Assembly: GCA_013141505.1 (NCBI GenBank)
Contig: JABFQX010000012.1
Location: 36,953-100,952 of the forward strand
Reading direction: 5' to 3'
Length of the DNA stretch: 64,000 nt
Origin: Methyloglobulus sp.
GTDB lineage: Bacteria; Pseudomonadota; Gammaproteobacteria; Methylococcales; Methylomonadaceae
Within the stretch, counting starts at the first letter, position 1, and each line of letters begins with the position of its first letter. The translations under genes were made by a program, and so were the position numbers. This document shows positions 9,643 to 19,845 of this stretch, piece after piece. Below the pieces are notes generated by a model. The model saw only the letters and a list, made by a program, of their open reading frames with translations, did not search any database and was not told where the DNA came from.

Positions 9643-11250
9643 TTAATGGGCAACTGTTGCGGCCTCATCCACTATAACCAACTCCTGATGTTTTTTAATC
9701 TGATGCTTGCCGTGCAAGTCAATCGTTTCAATTTTAATATTGTTGTCTAAAGCAGAGCCTACAAAATCGTTGATAGTTTCCAGAATATCGTGATCAATAA
9801 ATTGCACTTTTGAAGCATCAATCGTGACCGTGCTATTACCTTCAACGAGCAGGATAAACTTTCTAAGGAGAGCCTTATTTAGGAATGAAACGTCCTTATT
9901 CAGCGTTATCAGATAATTACGGTTGCCTTTGTTTTTCGTCAATGTCATCGTTATTGCAGCATGATAATTGGCCCTGATAACAAAAAATAAACCAATCACC
10001 ATACCGATTGCCATACCTTTCAACAAATCAGTTGCGATAATGGCAACGACGGTAATAAAAAACGGCAAAAACTGGCTCATCCCTTTTCGGTAATGTTCTA
10101 TAAATAAAGCCGGTTTGGCTAATTTGTAGCCCGTATACAACAGGATGGCTGCCAAGCATGACAAAGGTATCATGTTCAGATGTCTTGCGAAGAATAAGAT
10201 ACTGATTAACAAGAAAACGCCGTGGATAAAACAAGATAAACTGGTTTTACCACCCGCATTAATGTTCGCGGAACTTCGCACGATAACGGCAGTAATCGGC
10301 AATCCGCCCAACATGCCGCTGACAATATTGCCGATACCCTGCGCTTTAAGCTCACGATTGGTTGGTGTCAATCGTTTCAATGGATCCAGTTTATCGGTCG
10401 CCTCAAGGCTTAGCAGCGTTTCCAAGCTGGCAATAATAGCAATAGTAATCGCGCTGATATAGACGTGAGGATTAATTAAGTAACTGAAATCGGGAAACAC
10501 CAAGTTATTAATAAAATTAGCAGGATGCTCTGGCACCGGCAGATTGACCAGATGGTTTTGGCTAACTTGCCATGTCGGTGCAAACTTCATTGCCCACATA
10601 TTGAAACCAACGCCCCAGGCAACTGCCACCAAAGGCCCAGGCATCAGTTTTAATAGTGCTTGTTTCTTAAACCAGGGCGATTCCCAAACCATCAGAATCA
10701 ACAATCCGACCACGCTTATGGCGACAGCCCCAGGGGTAATGGCATGAAGCGCATCGGTCAGCTCAAAAAAACTGGACTCTGCGGTTTCTGCCATGTAATC
10801 CTCATCGCCTTCAAAACTGGTATCGTATCCAGTCGCATGAGGAACCTGCTTAATGATGAGGATTAACCCGATAGCCGCCAACATGCCTTTGATGACCGCC
10901 GATGGAAAAAATGAGGCAATGATACCGGCTTTTAAAAAACCAAAAGCCAATTGCAAAACGCCAGCCAACACACAAGCCAACAAAAACCCCTGAAAACTGC
11001 CGATTGATTGCAACGCATTGAATACAATTACCGTGAGGCCAGCAGCCGGGCCACTCACACTCAGTTGTGACCCACTCACCCAAGACACCACCAAACCACC
11101 AACCAATCCGGCAATCAAGCCAGAAAACAAAGGCGCTCCGGATGCCATAGCAATTCCCAAACAAAGCGGCAATGCAACCAGGAATACAACAATTCCGGCA
11201 GGAGCATCCTCTTTGACATGGCGAAAATAATACCGTGCTTGATGAATCAT
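9643..11250 (-). CDS. SulP-family anion transporter with short STAS domain
   Basis: Protein of 535 residues. The first 410 or so form the SulP transmembrane core: an N-terminal ALPLCLGIAMASGAP segment, an SVSGPAAGL segment and a GGLPITAVIVRSSANINAGG segment characteristic of the family. A shortened C-terminal STAS-like domain carries VTIDASKVQFIDHD. The start is an ATG 6 nt after GGAG. SulP proteins carry sulfate, bicarbonate or other anions; BicA-like members are sodium-bicarbonate importers. Lying 181 bp upstream of the DabA cluster on the same strand, it is a plausible bicarbonate carrier, but substrate cannot be read from sequence. Confidence 0.88.
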   Translation of the reverse strand: MIHQARYYFRHVKEDAPAGIVVFLVALPLCLGIAMASGAPLFSGLIAGLVGGLVVSWVSGSQLSVSGPAAGLTVIVFNALQSIGSFQGFLLACVLAGVLQLAFGFLKAGIIASFFPSAVIKGMLAAIGLILIIKQVPHATGYDTSFEGDEDYMAETAESSFFELTDALHAITPGAVAISVVGLLILMVWESPWFKKQALLKLMPGPLVAVAWGVGFNMWAMKFAPTWQVSQNHLVNLPVPEHPANFINNLVFPDFSYLINPHVYISAITIAIIASLETLLSLEATDKLDPLKRLTPTNRELKAQGIGNIVSGMLGGLPITAVIVRSSANINAGGKTSLSCFIHGVFLLISILFFARHLNMIPLSCLAAILLYTGYKLAKPALFIEHYRKGMSQFLPFFITVVAIIATDLLKGMAIGMVIGLFFVIRANYHAAITMTLTKNKGNRNYLITLNKDVSFLNKALLRKFILLVEGNSTVTIDASKVQFIDHDILETINDFVGSALDNNIKIETIDLHGKHQIKKHQELVIVDEAATVAH

Positions 11251-11385
11251 GGTTAGCTCCGTAAGATTAAATGTAAGCGCTCAACATAATATTGAATCAA
11301 AATTATAATGCAGCTGAAATGCATTTGCTACCTCCACGCTGACACTAAAAAAACAACGTGAGTTCCAGATTAACTTCAACCTTGC

Positions 11386-12111
11386 TTATTTAAACCGTTT
11401 CCTGAAAAAAACCATAAATAGAGTAAATGATGAAAACCAGCATATCGCCAAGGCAACCACATCATGGCTGAAAAAATGGGCGCCGCGGATTTCCTGATCG
11501 ATACCGAAAATTAAGCCTGACATTAAACCCGCCGCCAAGCCGTAATATTTGTATTCAGGTTTCACAACCAAAAAGAAGAAATACAAACTGACAAAGGTAA
11601 AGCCCAATCCCGAATGCCCGGATGGAAAACAATGTCCGATACTTAAGCTGTCTGGCACTGGACCAAGTAACCTGATATGCGGTTTGGTGCCGTTAAATAA
11701 TACCAAATCCCAGGGACAGTAAATATGGGTATGCGCTTTAAGATATGTAATAATCAAGGGGCCAGACAGACTTGCCAGCAGTAAATATCCCCACTGCTTG
11801 GTATAACCATAAAATCTTGATGCTGACCGCCATGAATCCAGCCACAATAACAACACCCCTACCCCAACCGCATAAACCAGATAACGGCCACCCTTATGCA
11901 AAACCTCGTGGGTAAACCAGTTCTCACGATAAGGCCAGCGCCGAAATTCTGCATCATAAAAATGTGCGGCAAGCCAGACATCAAGCGGGGAAAATTCCAG
12001 GCACAGCAACACCAACCCTAAAAATATCAACGGCAAAATAAATTGGTTTTTGATGAAGCGTATTACATCAATGGGGAATTGTGCGGACAGAAAGATTTCC
12101 TCATTAGACAA
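11386..12111 (-). CDS. PAP2-family membrane phosphatase
   Basis: Integral membrane protein of 241 residues with the three phosphatidic-acid-phosphatase-2 signatures: a degenerate first motif, KAHTHIYCPWD; HCFPSGHSG, with the catalytic-site His; and IRGAHFFSHD, with the nucleophile His. The YCPWDL context resembles phosphatases acting on lipid A or isoprenyl phosphates, so a cell-envelope lipid phosphatase is likely. The only start near the N-terminus is a TTG, 11 nt after GGAGA. It stands alone, divergent from the next gene. Confidence 0.8.
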   Translation of the reverse strand: MSNEEIFLSAQFPIDVIRFIKNQFILPLIFLGLVLLCLEFSPLDVWLAAHFYDAEFRRWPYRENWFTHEVLHKGGRYLVYAVGVGVLLLWLDSWRSASRFYGYTKQWGYLLLASLSGPLIITYLKAHTHIYCPWDLVLFNGTKPHIRLLGPVPDSLSIGHCFPSGHSGLGFTFVSLYFFFLVVKPEYKYYGLAAGLMSGLIFGIDQEIRGAHFFSHDVVALAICWFSSFTLFMVFFRKRFK

Positions 12112-12468
12112 AATTTAATTATTCTCCCAATCAATAACATTACTTTACAAAGACAAGGGCTTTACTAACTATCTGGTTATTGTAACGCATAATGATGGCA
12201 CCATGCCTTCTTGGATTTACTCCAATCTTCTCTAGCAAGTATTGATAGATTTTAATGTTACCGAAGCCAGCGCTTGCATAACCCAGCCAAATTATTCCTC
12301 GAAGTAAGCAATTTTAACTTAAGGTAAGTGTTTATTCTTATTGCTAAAATCGCCTAACATAAATTATGCTATACGCATGATTCGTGCGAGCAGTTGTTTG
12401 CTTGTCATACATAGCTTACGTCCGACATTGAAAAGCAGTTTCATTATGACTAATTTGGAGATGACGTT
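12112..12468. other. Intergenic region between divergent genes
   Basis: AT-rich 357-bp spacer between the PAP2 gene and the small secreted protein gene. It should hold both promoters. I see no convincing -35/-10 pair, repeat or small gene in it. The only clear signal is GGAG eight bases before the ATG at 12469. Confidence 0.5.
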
Positions 12469-12768
12469 ATGAAATGTAACAAAAAACTCACCCTCACGGG
12501 CATGACAATGACTTGTTTGGTTTTCGGTAACCTAGCTTTCGCCGATAGATCCCAGCAAGACATTCAAAACCAGCTTAACCAGCAAGTCTTGAGCCAATCG
12601 TTTAACGTTCAAGATGATGCTACATTGACGAAATCTGTTGATGAGGCAACAGAAAGGGGCAAACCAACCAAATCTAAAGCAAAGGATAATTATTACCGGT
12701 ACTGGTATAACGGTTTTTATTATCCTCATCCTTATTCGTACTACGGGTACTCTCGTTACTGGTACTGA
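12469..12768 (+). CDS. Small secreted tyrosine-rich protein of unknown function
   Basis: Encodes 99 residues: an N-terminal signal peptide (cleavage likely after LAFA, about residue 25), a polar Gln/Asn/Lys-rich middle, and a C-terminal tail of about 26 residues dominated by Tyr and Trp (NYYRYWYNGFYYPHPYSYYG). GGAG lies 8 nt before the ATG, supporting real translation. I do not recognise the family. The aromatic tail could be structural, metal- or carbohydrate-contacting, or cross-linkable at the cell surface; this is speculation. Confidence 0.7.
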   Translation: MKCNKKLTLTGMTMTCLVFGNLAFADRSQQDIQNQLNQQVLSQSFNVQDDATLTKSVDEATERGKPTKSKAKDNYYRYWYNGFYYPHPYSYYGYSRYWY

Positions 12769-12907
12769 GTTTTTATCAATGCAACCAATTAGGCTGTTTT
12801 TGAACTATCATTTAGCAGGTGCTGCACGTATCTTGGAATTTAAATCTTCTGGGTTTTCTTTCAATCCGCGTTAGCAAATATTTCTTATAACTACTACTGG
12901 GGGAAAA

Positions 12908-13672
12908 ATGGGTATTTTACGGCTTAAACAGGTGGCAACATCAGCAACAATTGTTGCTATTTTAGGGATGCTAAGTGGATGCGCTGCCGTTCATACATCT
13001 ATAGCGAAAAAAGATTTGGATGTCCAAACGAAAATGAGCGACACCGTTTTTCTGGATCCAGTCGGCCCTGAAAAGAAAGTGATTTATGTCGATATTCGCA
13101 ATACGTCCGACAAATCAAATTTTGACATCCAAAGTTCGATTGTACGTGCGCTTCAAGGCAAAGGCTATACCGTAACCAGCGATCCTGACAGGGCGCATTA
13201 TTGGTTGCGTGCAAACGTATTAAGTGTCGACAAAGCCAGCCCAACTGCGGCTGAAAGCGCCTTGCATGCTGGCTATGGTGGTGCGGTAACAGGCTCGGTC
13301 GTTGGCGCAGCAACCGGCGGCGCAATTGGTGGCTGGGGCGGCGCAGGCATCGGTGGGCTGGCAGGTGCCGCTGTTGGCGGTATTGCTGAGACTGTAGCTG
13401 ATGCTTATGTAAAAGATGTCACTTATATGGCTATAACTGATGTCGAAATTGCGGAAAAAGCCAAAAAAGGCGTTCTCGTCCGCCAAGACAGCAAACAAGA
13501 TGCCAAACAAGGCATCGGCGGAGGCAGGACACAAACATCGTCAGAAATATCAGATAAAAAACAGTATCGTATACGCATAGTCAGCACAGCGAATAAAGTA
13601 AATCTGGAATATCCGGAGGCGGCACCTGATTTAACCAGCGGCCTAACACGCTCTATATCCGGAATATTCTAA
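12908..13672 (+). CDS. traT: TraT-like outer-membrane lipoprotein
   Basis: Lipoprotein of 254 residues with the lipobox LSGC near residue 25 (mature Cys followed by AAVHTS). It matches the TraT complement-resistance/surface-exclusion family: the conserved N-terminal domain (VFLDPVGPEKKVIYVDIRNTS), a central glycine/alanine-rich hydrophobic hairpin (about residues 118-160) and the C-terminal RIRIVSTANKVNL block. GGGGGAAAA precedes the ATG. TraT was defined on F plasmids, but chromosomal homologues are common; no conjugation genes lie nearby, so an envelope role is likelier than surface exclusion. Confidence 0.88.
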   Translation: MGILRLKQVATSATIVAILGMLSGCAAVHTSIAKKDLDVQTKMSDTVFLDPVGPEKKVIYVDIRNTSDKSNFDIQSSIVRALQGKGYTVTSDPDRAHYWLRANVLSVDKASPTAAESALHAGYGGAVTGSVVGAATGGAIGGWGGAGIGGLAGAAVGGIAETVADAYVKDVTYMAITDVEIAEKAKKGVLVRQDSKQDAKQGIGGGRTQTSSEISDKKQYRIRIVSTANKVNLEYPEAAPDLTSGLTRSISGIF

Positions 13673-13932
13673 ACTCAGTTTAGTTATTAAGAATAACTAT
13701 CAGTAAGGGCTAGGCTGTATTGTAACGCAGCCTGGTCTTTATTAAGCATCCGTCGGATTTATAATTTGATTACCTGTTGCAACTTTTCACTATGAGAAAT
13801 AGATCTCCATATCCTTTCTTTTCAGAAATTTATCATAATCTGTAACGAGTCTTCTGTTCTATAGATAATCAGATTCTGTTAAAATACCATCTATGGATTA
13901 AACTTTTATTTAACTATTCTGGTAGAAATTAT

Positions 13933-14256
13933 ATGGCTTTTGTAGTCACTGAAAATTGTATTAAATGTAAATTCACTGATTGCGTCGATGTGTGTCCAGT
14001 CGATTGCTTTCATCAAGGCCCCAACTTTCTAGTCATCGATCCTGACGAATGTATAGATTGCACCTTATGTGAGCCTGAATGCCCAGCTAACGCAATTTTT
14101 GCTGAAGACGAAGTGCCTGAAGGACAAGAAAACTTTATTGAATTAAATGCTGAGCTGTCAAAGTTATGGCCTGTCATTACCGAAGTCACGAAACCATTGC
14201 CTGATGCCGATGACTGGAATGGAAAAACAGGAAAATTGTCTTTGCTAGAAAAATAA
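13933..14256 (+). CDS. fdxA: Ferredoxin FdxA, 7Fe type
   Basis: Ferredoxin of 107 residues. The cysteine pattern matches the Azotobacter FdI class: Cys9, Cys17 and Cys50 for a 3Fe-4S cluster, and Cys21, Cys40, Cys43 and Cys46 for a 4Fe-4S cluster. The C-terminal half carries the extended FdxA tail. It is a soluble low-potential electron carrier. Monocistronic, converging on the ribosomal supercluster with a shared terminator downstream. Confidence 0.95.
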   Translation: MAFVVTENCIKCKFTDCVDVCPVDCFHQGPNFLVIDPDECIDCTLCEPECPANAIFAEDEVPEGQENFIELNAELSKLWPVITEVTKPLPDADDWNGKTGKLSLLEK

Positions 14257-14282
14257 TAAATACAGACAAAAACATTTCGCAT

Positions 14283-14310
14283 AAAAAAACCGGCAGATGC
14301 CGGTTTTTTT
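14283..14310. terminator. Bidirectional intrinsic terminator between fdxA and rplQ
   Basis: Thirteen-base-pair stem with ACCGGCA and TGCCGGT around a two-base gap, flanked by seven A on one side and seven T on the other. It works as a terminator on either strand and lies between two convergent genes, 26 nt after fdxA and 21 nt after rplQ. Confidence 0.9.
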
Positions 14311-14331
14311 ATTTACATTATTTTTATTTAA

Positions 14332-14703
14332 TCAAGATTGAATTTCAGGTCTATCGACCAACTCAACATAAGCCATAGGTGCATCATCTCCAGGCCTGAA
14401 TCCACACTTCATTATACGAAGATAACCACCGGGACGATTTTTATAACGCGGGCCCAATTCGTTAAACAATTTAGTCACCATGTCACGATCTCTTAGTCTT
14501 GCAAATGCAAGTCGTCTTTTAGCAACACTATCTTCTTTCGACAAGGTAATCAAAGGCTCTGCGAACCCTCTTAATTCTTTTGCTTTAGGCAAGGTAGTTT
14601 TAATTAATTCATGTTTAAACAATGAGTTTGCCATATTGCTGAATAACGCTTTTCTATGGCTACTATTGATATTAAATTTTCTACCCGATTTACGATGTCT
14701 CAT
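14332..14703 (-). CDS. rplQ: 50S ribosomal protein L17
   Basis: 123 residues beginning [11 protein letters not shown], the invariant L17 N-terminus. It binds 23S rRNA near the polypeptide exit tunnel. Last gene of the alpha operon, 15 nt after rpoA, and the end of the whole supercluster, directly before the shared terminator. Confidence 0.97.
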   Translation of the reverse strand: MRHRKSGRKFNINSSHRKALFSNMANSLFKHELIKTTLPKAKELRGFAEPLITLSKEDSVAKRRLAFARLRDRDMVTKLFNELGPRYKNRPGGYLRIMKCGFRPGDDAPMAYVELVDRPEIQS

Positions 14704-14718
14704 TACTAAAGACCTATA

Positions 14719-15732
14719 TTAATGTGTTATTGAGTGTGAATGATCAGCAAGACTTTCTGGGGGCCAGTTATCTAAACGCATTCCCAAGGAAAGTCCTTTA
14801 AGCGCTAAAATGTCTTTAATTTCCGTTAACGATTTTTTGCCTAGGTTTGGTGTCTTTAGCAACTCAACCTCAGTCCGCTGAATTAAATCACCAATATAGA
14901 ATATATTTTCTGCTTTTAAACAGTTTGCCGAACGTACTGTAAGTTCAAGGTCATCAACAGGACGTAACAAGACTGGATCAAGATCATCTTCAGCGACTGG
15001 CAAATCCTCAATTTGAGGATGAACTACTCGTTCGAAATCTACAAAGACAGACAACTGATCGTGAAGTATAGTTGCCGCCAACTTAATAGTTTGTTCAGGA
15101 TCTACAGTGCCATTTGTTTCCAATTCGATAATCAATTTATCTAAATTCGTTCTTTGCTCAACGCGCGTACTTTCTACATGATACGCAACCTTAACAATTG
15201 GGCTGTAAGCTGCATCTAAATGCAAAGCTCCAACAACTGGAACATAATCTGAATTGGCCTTCCGTACGCTAAAAGGTTCATAACCCCTGCCACGACGAAC
15301 CTTAATTTTCATATTTAAAACGCCCGACTGCGTCAAATTTGCTATGACCAGCTCAGGATTAATAATTTCAACATCATGGGGCAATACAATATCCGCCGCC
15401 GTAACGCTGCCTTCACCATTCTTTGTAAGGGTCAATTCGACTTCATCGCGAGAATGGATAAGAACCGCTAATTTTTTTAAATTCAACAAAATGTCAATTA
15501 CATCTTCTTGAACCCCTTCTATGGTAGTGTACTCGTGTTCTACACCATCAATTTCGACATCCGTAACCGCACAACCGGGTATGGTAGACAGTAAAACTCT
15601 ACGCAACGCATTCCCTAAAGAATGACCAAAGCCTCTCTCTAATGGCTCTATAACAATTTTGGAGTGATTAGATGTTTTACTAACAACTTCAACTAACCGA
15701 GGCTTTAACAAGCCAGCAAAAGAATTCTGCAT
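14719..15732 (-). CDS. rpoA: RNA polymerase alpha subunit
   Basis: 337 residues. The N-terminal assembly domain (about 1-235) includes [22 protein letters not shown] for dimerisation and beta/beta-prime contact. After a linker, the C-terminal domain (about 255-330) contains the helix-hairpin-helix [16 protein letters not shown] that contacts UP elements and activators. Lies between rpsD and rplQ as in other gammaproteobacteria. Confidence 0.98.
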   Translation of the reverse strand: MQNSFAGLLKPRLVEVVSKTSNHSKIVIEPLERGFGHSLGNALRRVLLSTIPGCAVTDVEIDGVEHEYTTIEGVQEDVIDILLNLKKLAVLIHSRDEVELTLTKNGEGSVTAADIVLPHDVEIINPELVIANLTQSGVLNMKIKVRRGRGYEPFSVRKANSDYVPVVGALHLDAAYSPIVKVAYHVESTRVEQRTNLDKLIIELETNGTVDPEQTIKLAATILHDQLSVFVDFERVVHPQIEDLPVAEDDLDPVLLRPVDDLELTVRSANCLKAENIFYIGDLIQRTEVELLKTPNLGKKSLTEIKDILALKGLSLGMRLDNWPPESLADHSHSITH

Positions 15733-15753
15733 GTATCTTCCTCAGGACTGCAA

Positions 15754-16374
15754 TTATTTGGAGTACAATTCAACAACCAACTGTTCGTTGATGTCACTAC
15801 CGAGATCAACCCGATCAGGTAAAGAATTGTAAGTACCAGTCATAGCTTTAGAGTTAACCTCTAACCAAGCAGGAAAACCGTATTGCTCAGCAATAACTAG
15901 TGAATCAATGATGCGCTGCTGTTTTTTTGATTTATCCCTGACTGACAAAACATCACCAACTGACAATTGATAAGAAGGTATATTTATTAACGAGCCGTTA
16001 ACCTGAATAGATTTATGACTGACTAATTGCCTAGCTTCAGCGCGAGTAGACGCAAATCCCATACGATAAACAACATTATCGAGCCTGGATTCGAGTAGAT
16101 TTAGCAAATTCTCGCCAGTAGCGCCTTTTTTAGAATCAGCGGACTTATAATAGTTTCTAAACTGCTTTTCCAGAATACCATATATTCTACGCAACCGCTG
16201 CTTAGCTCTCAGCTGCAGAGCGTAGTCTGAGTTTCTATTTCTTTTAGTTCCGTGTTGACCAGGGCGTTGATCTAACTTGCATTTACCTTCTAAAGATTTA
16301 CCTCTGCTTTTTAAAAAAAGATCGGTTCCTTCTCTTCTACTTAACTTACAAGTGGGGCCTAAATATCTTGCCAT
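15754..16374 (-). CDS. rpsD: 30S ribosomal protein S4
   Basis: 206 residues, [16 protein letters not shown] start. It has an N-terminal rRNA-binding domain and a central S4 RNA-binding fold (about 96-160, [15 protein letters not shown]). S4 starts 16S assembly and in E. coli represses the alpha operon by binding its leader. No clear pseudoknot target was sought here beyond the 75-bp rpmJ-rpsM gap. Confidence 0.98.
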   Translation of the reverse strand: MARYLGPTCKLSRREGTDLFLKSRGKSLEGKCKLDQRPGQHGTKRNRNSDYALQLRAKQRLRRIYGILEKQFRNYYKSADSKKGATGENLLNLLESRLDNVVYRMGFASTRAEARQLVSHKSIQVNGSLINIPSYQLSVGDVLSVRDKSKKQQRIIDSLVIAEQYGFPAWLEVNSKAMTGTYNSLPDRVDLGSDINEQLVVELYSK

Positions 16375-16390
16375 TACTAAAGCTCCTTAA

Positions 16391-16777
16391 TTACACGCGA
16401 CGTTTTTTGGGTGGGCGACACCCATTATGAGGTATGGGCGTAACATCAACTATATTGTTAATTTTAAAACCCAGATTGTTCAAGGATCGAACTGCAGATT
16501 CACGACCTGGCCCGGGGCCTTTTATCATCACATCGAGATTTTTCATACCAAACTCTAATGCGACATTCCCAGCTTTTTCAGCGGCTACCTGAGCAGCAAA
16601 TGGGGTGCTTTTCCTCGAACCTCGAAAACCTGAACCTCCTGACGTTGCCCAAGAAAGCGCATTACCTTTCCTATCTGTGATTGTAATGATGGTATTATTA
16701 AATGAAGCATGCACATGAACTATGCCATCTGCTACTTCTTTCTTAATGCGTTTTCTTGTACGTGCTGGACTTGCCAT
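16391..16777 (-). CDS. rpsK: 30S ribosomal protein S11
   Basis: 128 residues of the S11 family, with the conserved [15 protein letters not shown] and [14 protein letters not shown] segments and the basic C-terminus [11 protein letters not shown]. It contacts 16S rRNA in the platform near the E site. 16 nt before rpsD. Confidence 0.98.
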   Translation of the reverse strand: MASPARTRKRIKKEVADGIVHVHASFNNTIITITDRKGNALSWATSGGSGFRGSRKSTPFAAQVAAEKAGNVALEFGMKNLDVMIKGPGPGRESAVRSLNNLGFKINNIVDVTPIPHNGCRPPKKRRV

Positions 16778-16809
16778 TAATCAGACCCTTATTACTTACT
16801 ACGACTAGA

Positions 16810-17166
16810 TTATTTCTTAATTGGTTTACGCGGACCTTTCCGGGTGCGTGCGTTTGTTCGGGTTCGTTGCCCTCTAAGTGGCAAACCGCGACGATGCCTA
16901 ATACCCCGGTAACAACCAAGATCCATCAATCGCTTGATATTCATAGAAACTTCACGACGAAGATCACCCTCAACGGTCATCTTTGACACGACGGTGCGTA
17001 TGGATTCCAACTGATCTTCAGTTAGTTCTTTGATTTTCACAGACGGCTCAATGCCTACTTTTTCACAAACATCACTTGCTGTCTGACGACCAATTCCATA
17101 AATAGAGGTTAATGCTATCCCCGTATGTTTATGTTCTGGTATGTTTATCCCGGCAATACGTGCCAT
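16810..17166 (-). CDS. rpsM: 30S ribosomal protein S13
   Basis: 118 residues, [14 protein letters not shown] start, helix-two-turn-helix RNA-binding region and a basic tail ([15 protein letters not shown]) that reaches the P-site tRNA. First gene of the alpha operon proper, separated by 75 bp from rpmJ, where an alpha-operon leader would lie. Confidence 0.98.
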   Translation of the reverse strand: MARIAGINIPEHKHTGIALTSIYGIGRQTASDVCEKVGIEPSVKIKELTEDQLESIRTVVSKMTVEGDLRREVSMNIKRLMDLGCYRGIRHRRGLPLRGQRTRTNARTRKGPRKPIKK

Positions 17167-17241
17167 CTAGATACTCCCCTGAGTAGGATTCTATAGTTAA
17201 CTTACAATTCTAACACTGCTAATAATTTACAGCAAGAAATA

Positions 17242-17355
17242 CTATCCTTGACGTTGCTTATGTCTGCCATCTACACAGATAATCCTTACAACACCGCTTC
17301 TTTTAACAACTTTGCAGTTTCTACATATTTTTTTGACTGAGGCGCGTACTTTCAC
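17242..17355 (-). CDS. rpmJ: 50S ribosomal protein L36, GTG start
   Basis: Short gene of 37 residues between secY and rpsM. Translation from GTG at 17355 gives [17 protein letters not shown] and ends RHKQRQG before TAG. It is the zinc-ribbon form: Cys11, Cys14, Cys27 and His32 are all present. Zinc-containing L36 is one of the proteins whose zinc-free paralogue is often kept elsewhere under Zur control; none is visible here. Confidence 0.95.
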   Translation of the reverse strand: MKVRASVKKICRNCKVVKRSGVVRIICVDGRHKQRQG

Positions 17356-17381
17356 AACTACTCCTAAAATTCAATGTTCTG

Positions 17382-18704
17382 TTATTTCTTTAAATTAGCT
17401 TTCTTCATCAACCCTTCATACTGCTGGGACATTAAATGAGTTTGCATCTGCGAAATAAAATCCATCACGACAACGACTATAATCAACAAAGAAGTTCCAC
17501 CAAAATAGAAAGGAACATTCCAATAAACTATTAAAAACTCTGGCAACAAACAAACTAACGTAATGTAAAAAGCACCAATAAGGGTCAATCTTGTCATAAC
17601 TTTGTCAATGTATGAACTGGTTTGTATGCCCGGTCTTATTCCCGGCAAAAATGCACCCGACTTCTTCAAGTTTTCGGCTGTCTCTTTTGAATTGAAAACG
17701 AGAGCAGTGTAAAAAAAGCAAAAGAAAATAATCGCTGTTGCATATAACAACACATACACAGGCTGACCAGGCGATAACATAGTGGCTATATCTTGAAGCC
17801 AAGTAAATCCTTCTGAATTACCAAACCAACCGGCGATAGTCGCGGGAAATAAGATGATACTCGATGCAAATATCGGAGGTATTACGCCAGCCATGTTTAA
17901 TTTTAACGGCAAAAAACTAGTCTGGCCTGCATACATCTTTCGGCCTTGTTGCCTCTTGGGGTAATTGATAAGAATTCGTCTTTGACCGCGCTCAACAAAC
18001 ACCACAAGTGCAGTTACCAATATTGCCAACAAGAACAAAATGATAATAAAACCGCCGTTCATTTCACCCGTTCGCGCCAACTCCAAAGTTCCACCAATTG
18101 CCTTAGGCAAACCTGAAACTATACCGGCAAAAATTATTAACGAGATCCCATTACCTATGCCACGCTCGGTAACTTGTTCGCCTAGCCACATTAGGAAAAC
18201 TGTGCCTGTAACTAAAGTAATTGTGGTGACGACAATAAAACTGATACCTGGGTTCAATACTACCGACAATCCACCTGCCGTTTGATTTTGCAAAGCCAGA
18301 GAAATCCCGATAGCCTGGAAAGTTGCCAAAACAACAGTGCCATATCGAGTAAATTGAGAAATTCTTTTCCTTCCCGATTCGCCTTCTTTTTTCAGTTGCT
18401 CCATCGCTGGAATAACAACCGTCATTAATTGCATAATAATAGACGCAGAGATGTATGGCATTATGCCAAGTGCAAACAGACTCAGCCTCATTAACGCGCC
18501 GCCTGAAAACATATTAAACATATCCAGTATAGAGCCACTTTGTTGCTCAAACATCACCTGAAGTGCTTTAGGATCTATTCCTGGTACTGGTATATGTGCG
18601 CCAATTCTATAAACAACAAATGCACCAAACACAAAAAGTAGACGGGCATTTAATTCTGAAAATCCACCTGACTTGTAATTTAACGCAGTTTGTGGCGTGC
18701 TCAC
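17382..18704 (-). CDS. secY: Protein translocase subunit SecY
   Basis: 440 residues with ten predicted membrane helices. The plug/lateral gate region includes PGIDP and FNMFSGGAL near the N-terminus; the cytoplasmic loops that dock SecA and ribosomes carry [19 protein letters not shown]. It is the core of the SecYEG channel; secE is at the other end of this supercluster. The ATG abuts the stop of rplO with no gap. Confidence 0.98.
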   Translation of the reverse strand: MSTPQTALNYKSGGFSELNARLLFVFGAFVVYRIGAHIPVPGIDPKALQVMFEQQSGSILDMFNMFSGGALMRLSLFALGIMPYISASIIMQLMTVVIPAMEQLKKEGESGRKRISQFTRYGTVVLATFQAIGISLALQNQTAGGLSVVLNPGISFIVVTTITLVTGTVFLMWLGEQVTERGIGNGISLIIFAGIVSGLPKAIGGTLELARTGEMNGGFIIILFLLAILVTALVVFVERGQRRILINYPKRQQGRKMYAGQTSFLPLKLNMAGVIPPIFASSIILFPATIAGWFGNSEGFTWLQDIATMLSPGQPVYVLLYATAIIFFCFFYTALVFNSKETAENLKKSGAFLPGIRPGIQTSSYIDKVMTRLTLIGAFYITLVCLLPEFLIVYWNVPFYFGGTSLLIIVVVVMDFISQMQTHLMSQQYEGLMKKANLKK

Positions 18705-19139
18705 TTAAACCTCGACCTTGCCACCAACCGCTTCTATAGCAATCTTAGCGCCACTTGTAACGTTAATGCCTTTAATGTTGACCAGCCTTTTTAACTCACC
18801 CGACTTAATAATTTTCGCTTTTTCTGTAAACGCAGGAACAATATTGTTTGCAATCAAAATACTAAGATCAACATTCTCCAAGCCAAGACTTTCAAGCTCG
18901 CTTAACCTGACTTCCGCAGAGTATTTGGCAGACCGCGAGGTAAAACCGATTTTAGGTAGACGACGTTGCAAAGGCATTTGACCACCTTCAAAACCAACCT
19001 TGTGGAAACCGCCGCTGCGTGCTTTTTGCCCCTTGTGACCTTTGCCACAGGTTTTACCCATGGTGCAACCAATTCCACGACCAACTCGTCTGGATTTTTT
19101 TCTTGATCCTTCACTTGCTTGGATAGTGTTCAAAAACAT
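18705..19139 (-). CDS. rplO: 50S ribosomal protein L15
   Basis: 144 residues. The glycine-rich basic N-terminal extension (KSRRVGRGIGCTMGKTCGKG) threads into 23S rRNA and the globular part follows. One-base overlap with rpmD (TAATG). Confidence 0.98.
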   Translation of the reverse strand: MFLNTIQASEGSRKKSRRVGRGIGCTMGKTCGKGHKGQKARSGGFHKVGFEGGQMPLQRRLPKIGFTSRSAKYSAEVRLSELESLGLENVDLSILIANNIVPAFTEKAKIIKSGELKRLVNIKGINVTSGAKIAIEAVGGKVEV

Positions 19140-19324
19140 TATTTTTCCTCGACTCTGAGCATGTAGGATATTTTATTGATCATCCCTTTATTTTCAGGTG
19201 TATTAAGAACTTCAACCGTTTGGTTTATCTTTCTTAAACCCAAGCCTTTTAAGCAGGCCTGATGTACAGGTAACCTACCGAATTTGCTTTTCGTCATCGT
19301 CACACTTAATTTATTAATAGCCAT
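19139..19324 (-). CDS. rpmD: 50S ribosomal protein L30
   Basis: 61 residues from the ATG at 19324; a GTG immediately upstream (19327) is in frame but the ATG fits the family. Contains the L30 core [20 protein letters not shown]. Five bases after rpsE. Confidence 0.96.
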   Translation of the reverse strand: MAINKLSVTMTKSKFGRLPVHQACLKGLGLRKINQTVEVLNTPENKGMINKISYMLRVEEK

Positions 19325-19329
19325 CACAT

Positions 19330-19836
19330 CTATCCAATAATTTGTTCGACCGTCAAACCACGTTTGGCTGCGATTTGGTTTGCGTTGTGCATCCCGGTCA
19401 AGCCATTAATCGTTGCCCTTACCACGTTAATTGGGTTATTTGTACCTATGCATTTTGCTAACACATTATGGACACCAACTACTTCAAATACGGCACGCAT
19501 AGCACCACCGGCAATAATTCCAGTCCCTTCAGATGCTGGCTGCATATAGACTTTAGCCGCGCCTGTGGTGTTCATAATTGGATATTGTAAGGTGTCTCCC
19601 TTTAGAGAAACTTTACGCATGTTTTTACGAGCCTGCTCCAATGACTTTTGTATGGCAATAGGTACTTCTCTAGCCTTACTTACACCGTAGCCTACACGGC
19701 CCTCACCATCACCAACAACTGTAAGTGCAGCAAAACCAAACACTCGCCCACCTTTAACAACTTTAGCCACACGTCTGACGTTGACTAATTTTTCTTGTAA
19801 CCCATCTGTACTGCCTTGTGCTGGTGCTGTAGCCAT
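19330..19836 (-). CDS. rpsE: 30S ribosomal protein S5
   Basis: 168 residues: N-terminal double-stranded-RNA-binding-like domain ([23 protein letters not shown]) and a C-terminal domain with [15 protein letters not shown]. Involved in decoding fidelity and in mRNA unwinding at the entry channel. Confidence 0.98.
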   Translation of the reverse strand: MATAPAQGSTDGLQEKLVNVRRVAKVVKGGRVFGFAALTVVGDGEGRVGYGVSKAREVPIAIQKSLEQARKNMRKVSLKGDTLQYPIMNTTGAAKVYMQPASEGTGIIAGGAMRAVFEVVGVHNVLAKCIGTNNPINVVRATINGLTGMHNANQIAAKRGLTVEQIIG

Positions 19837-19845
19837 TTTTTTCTC

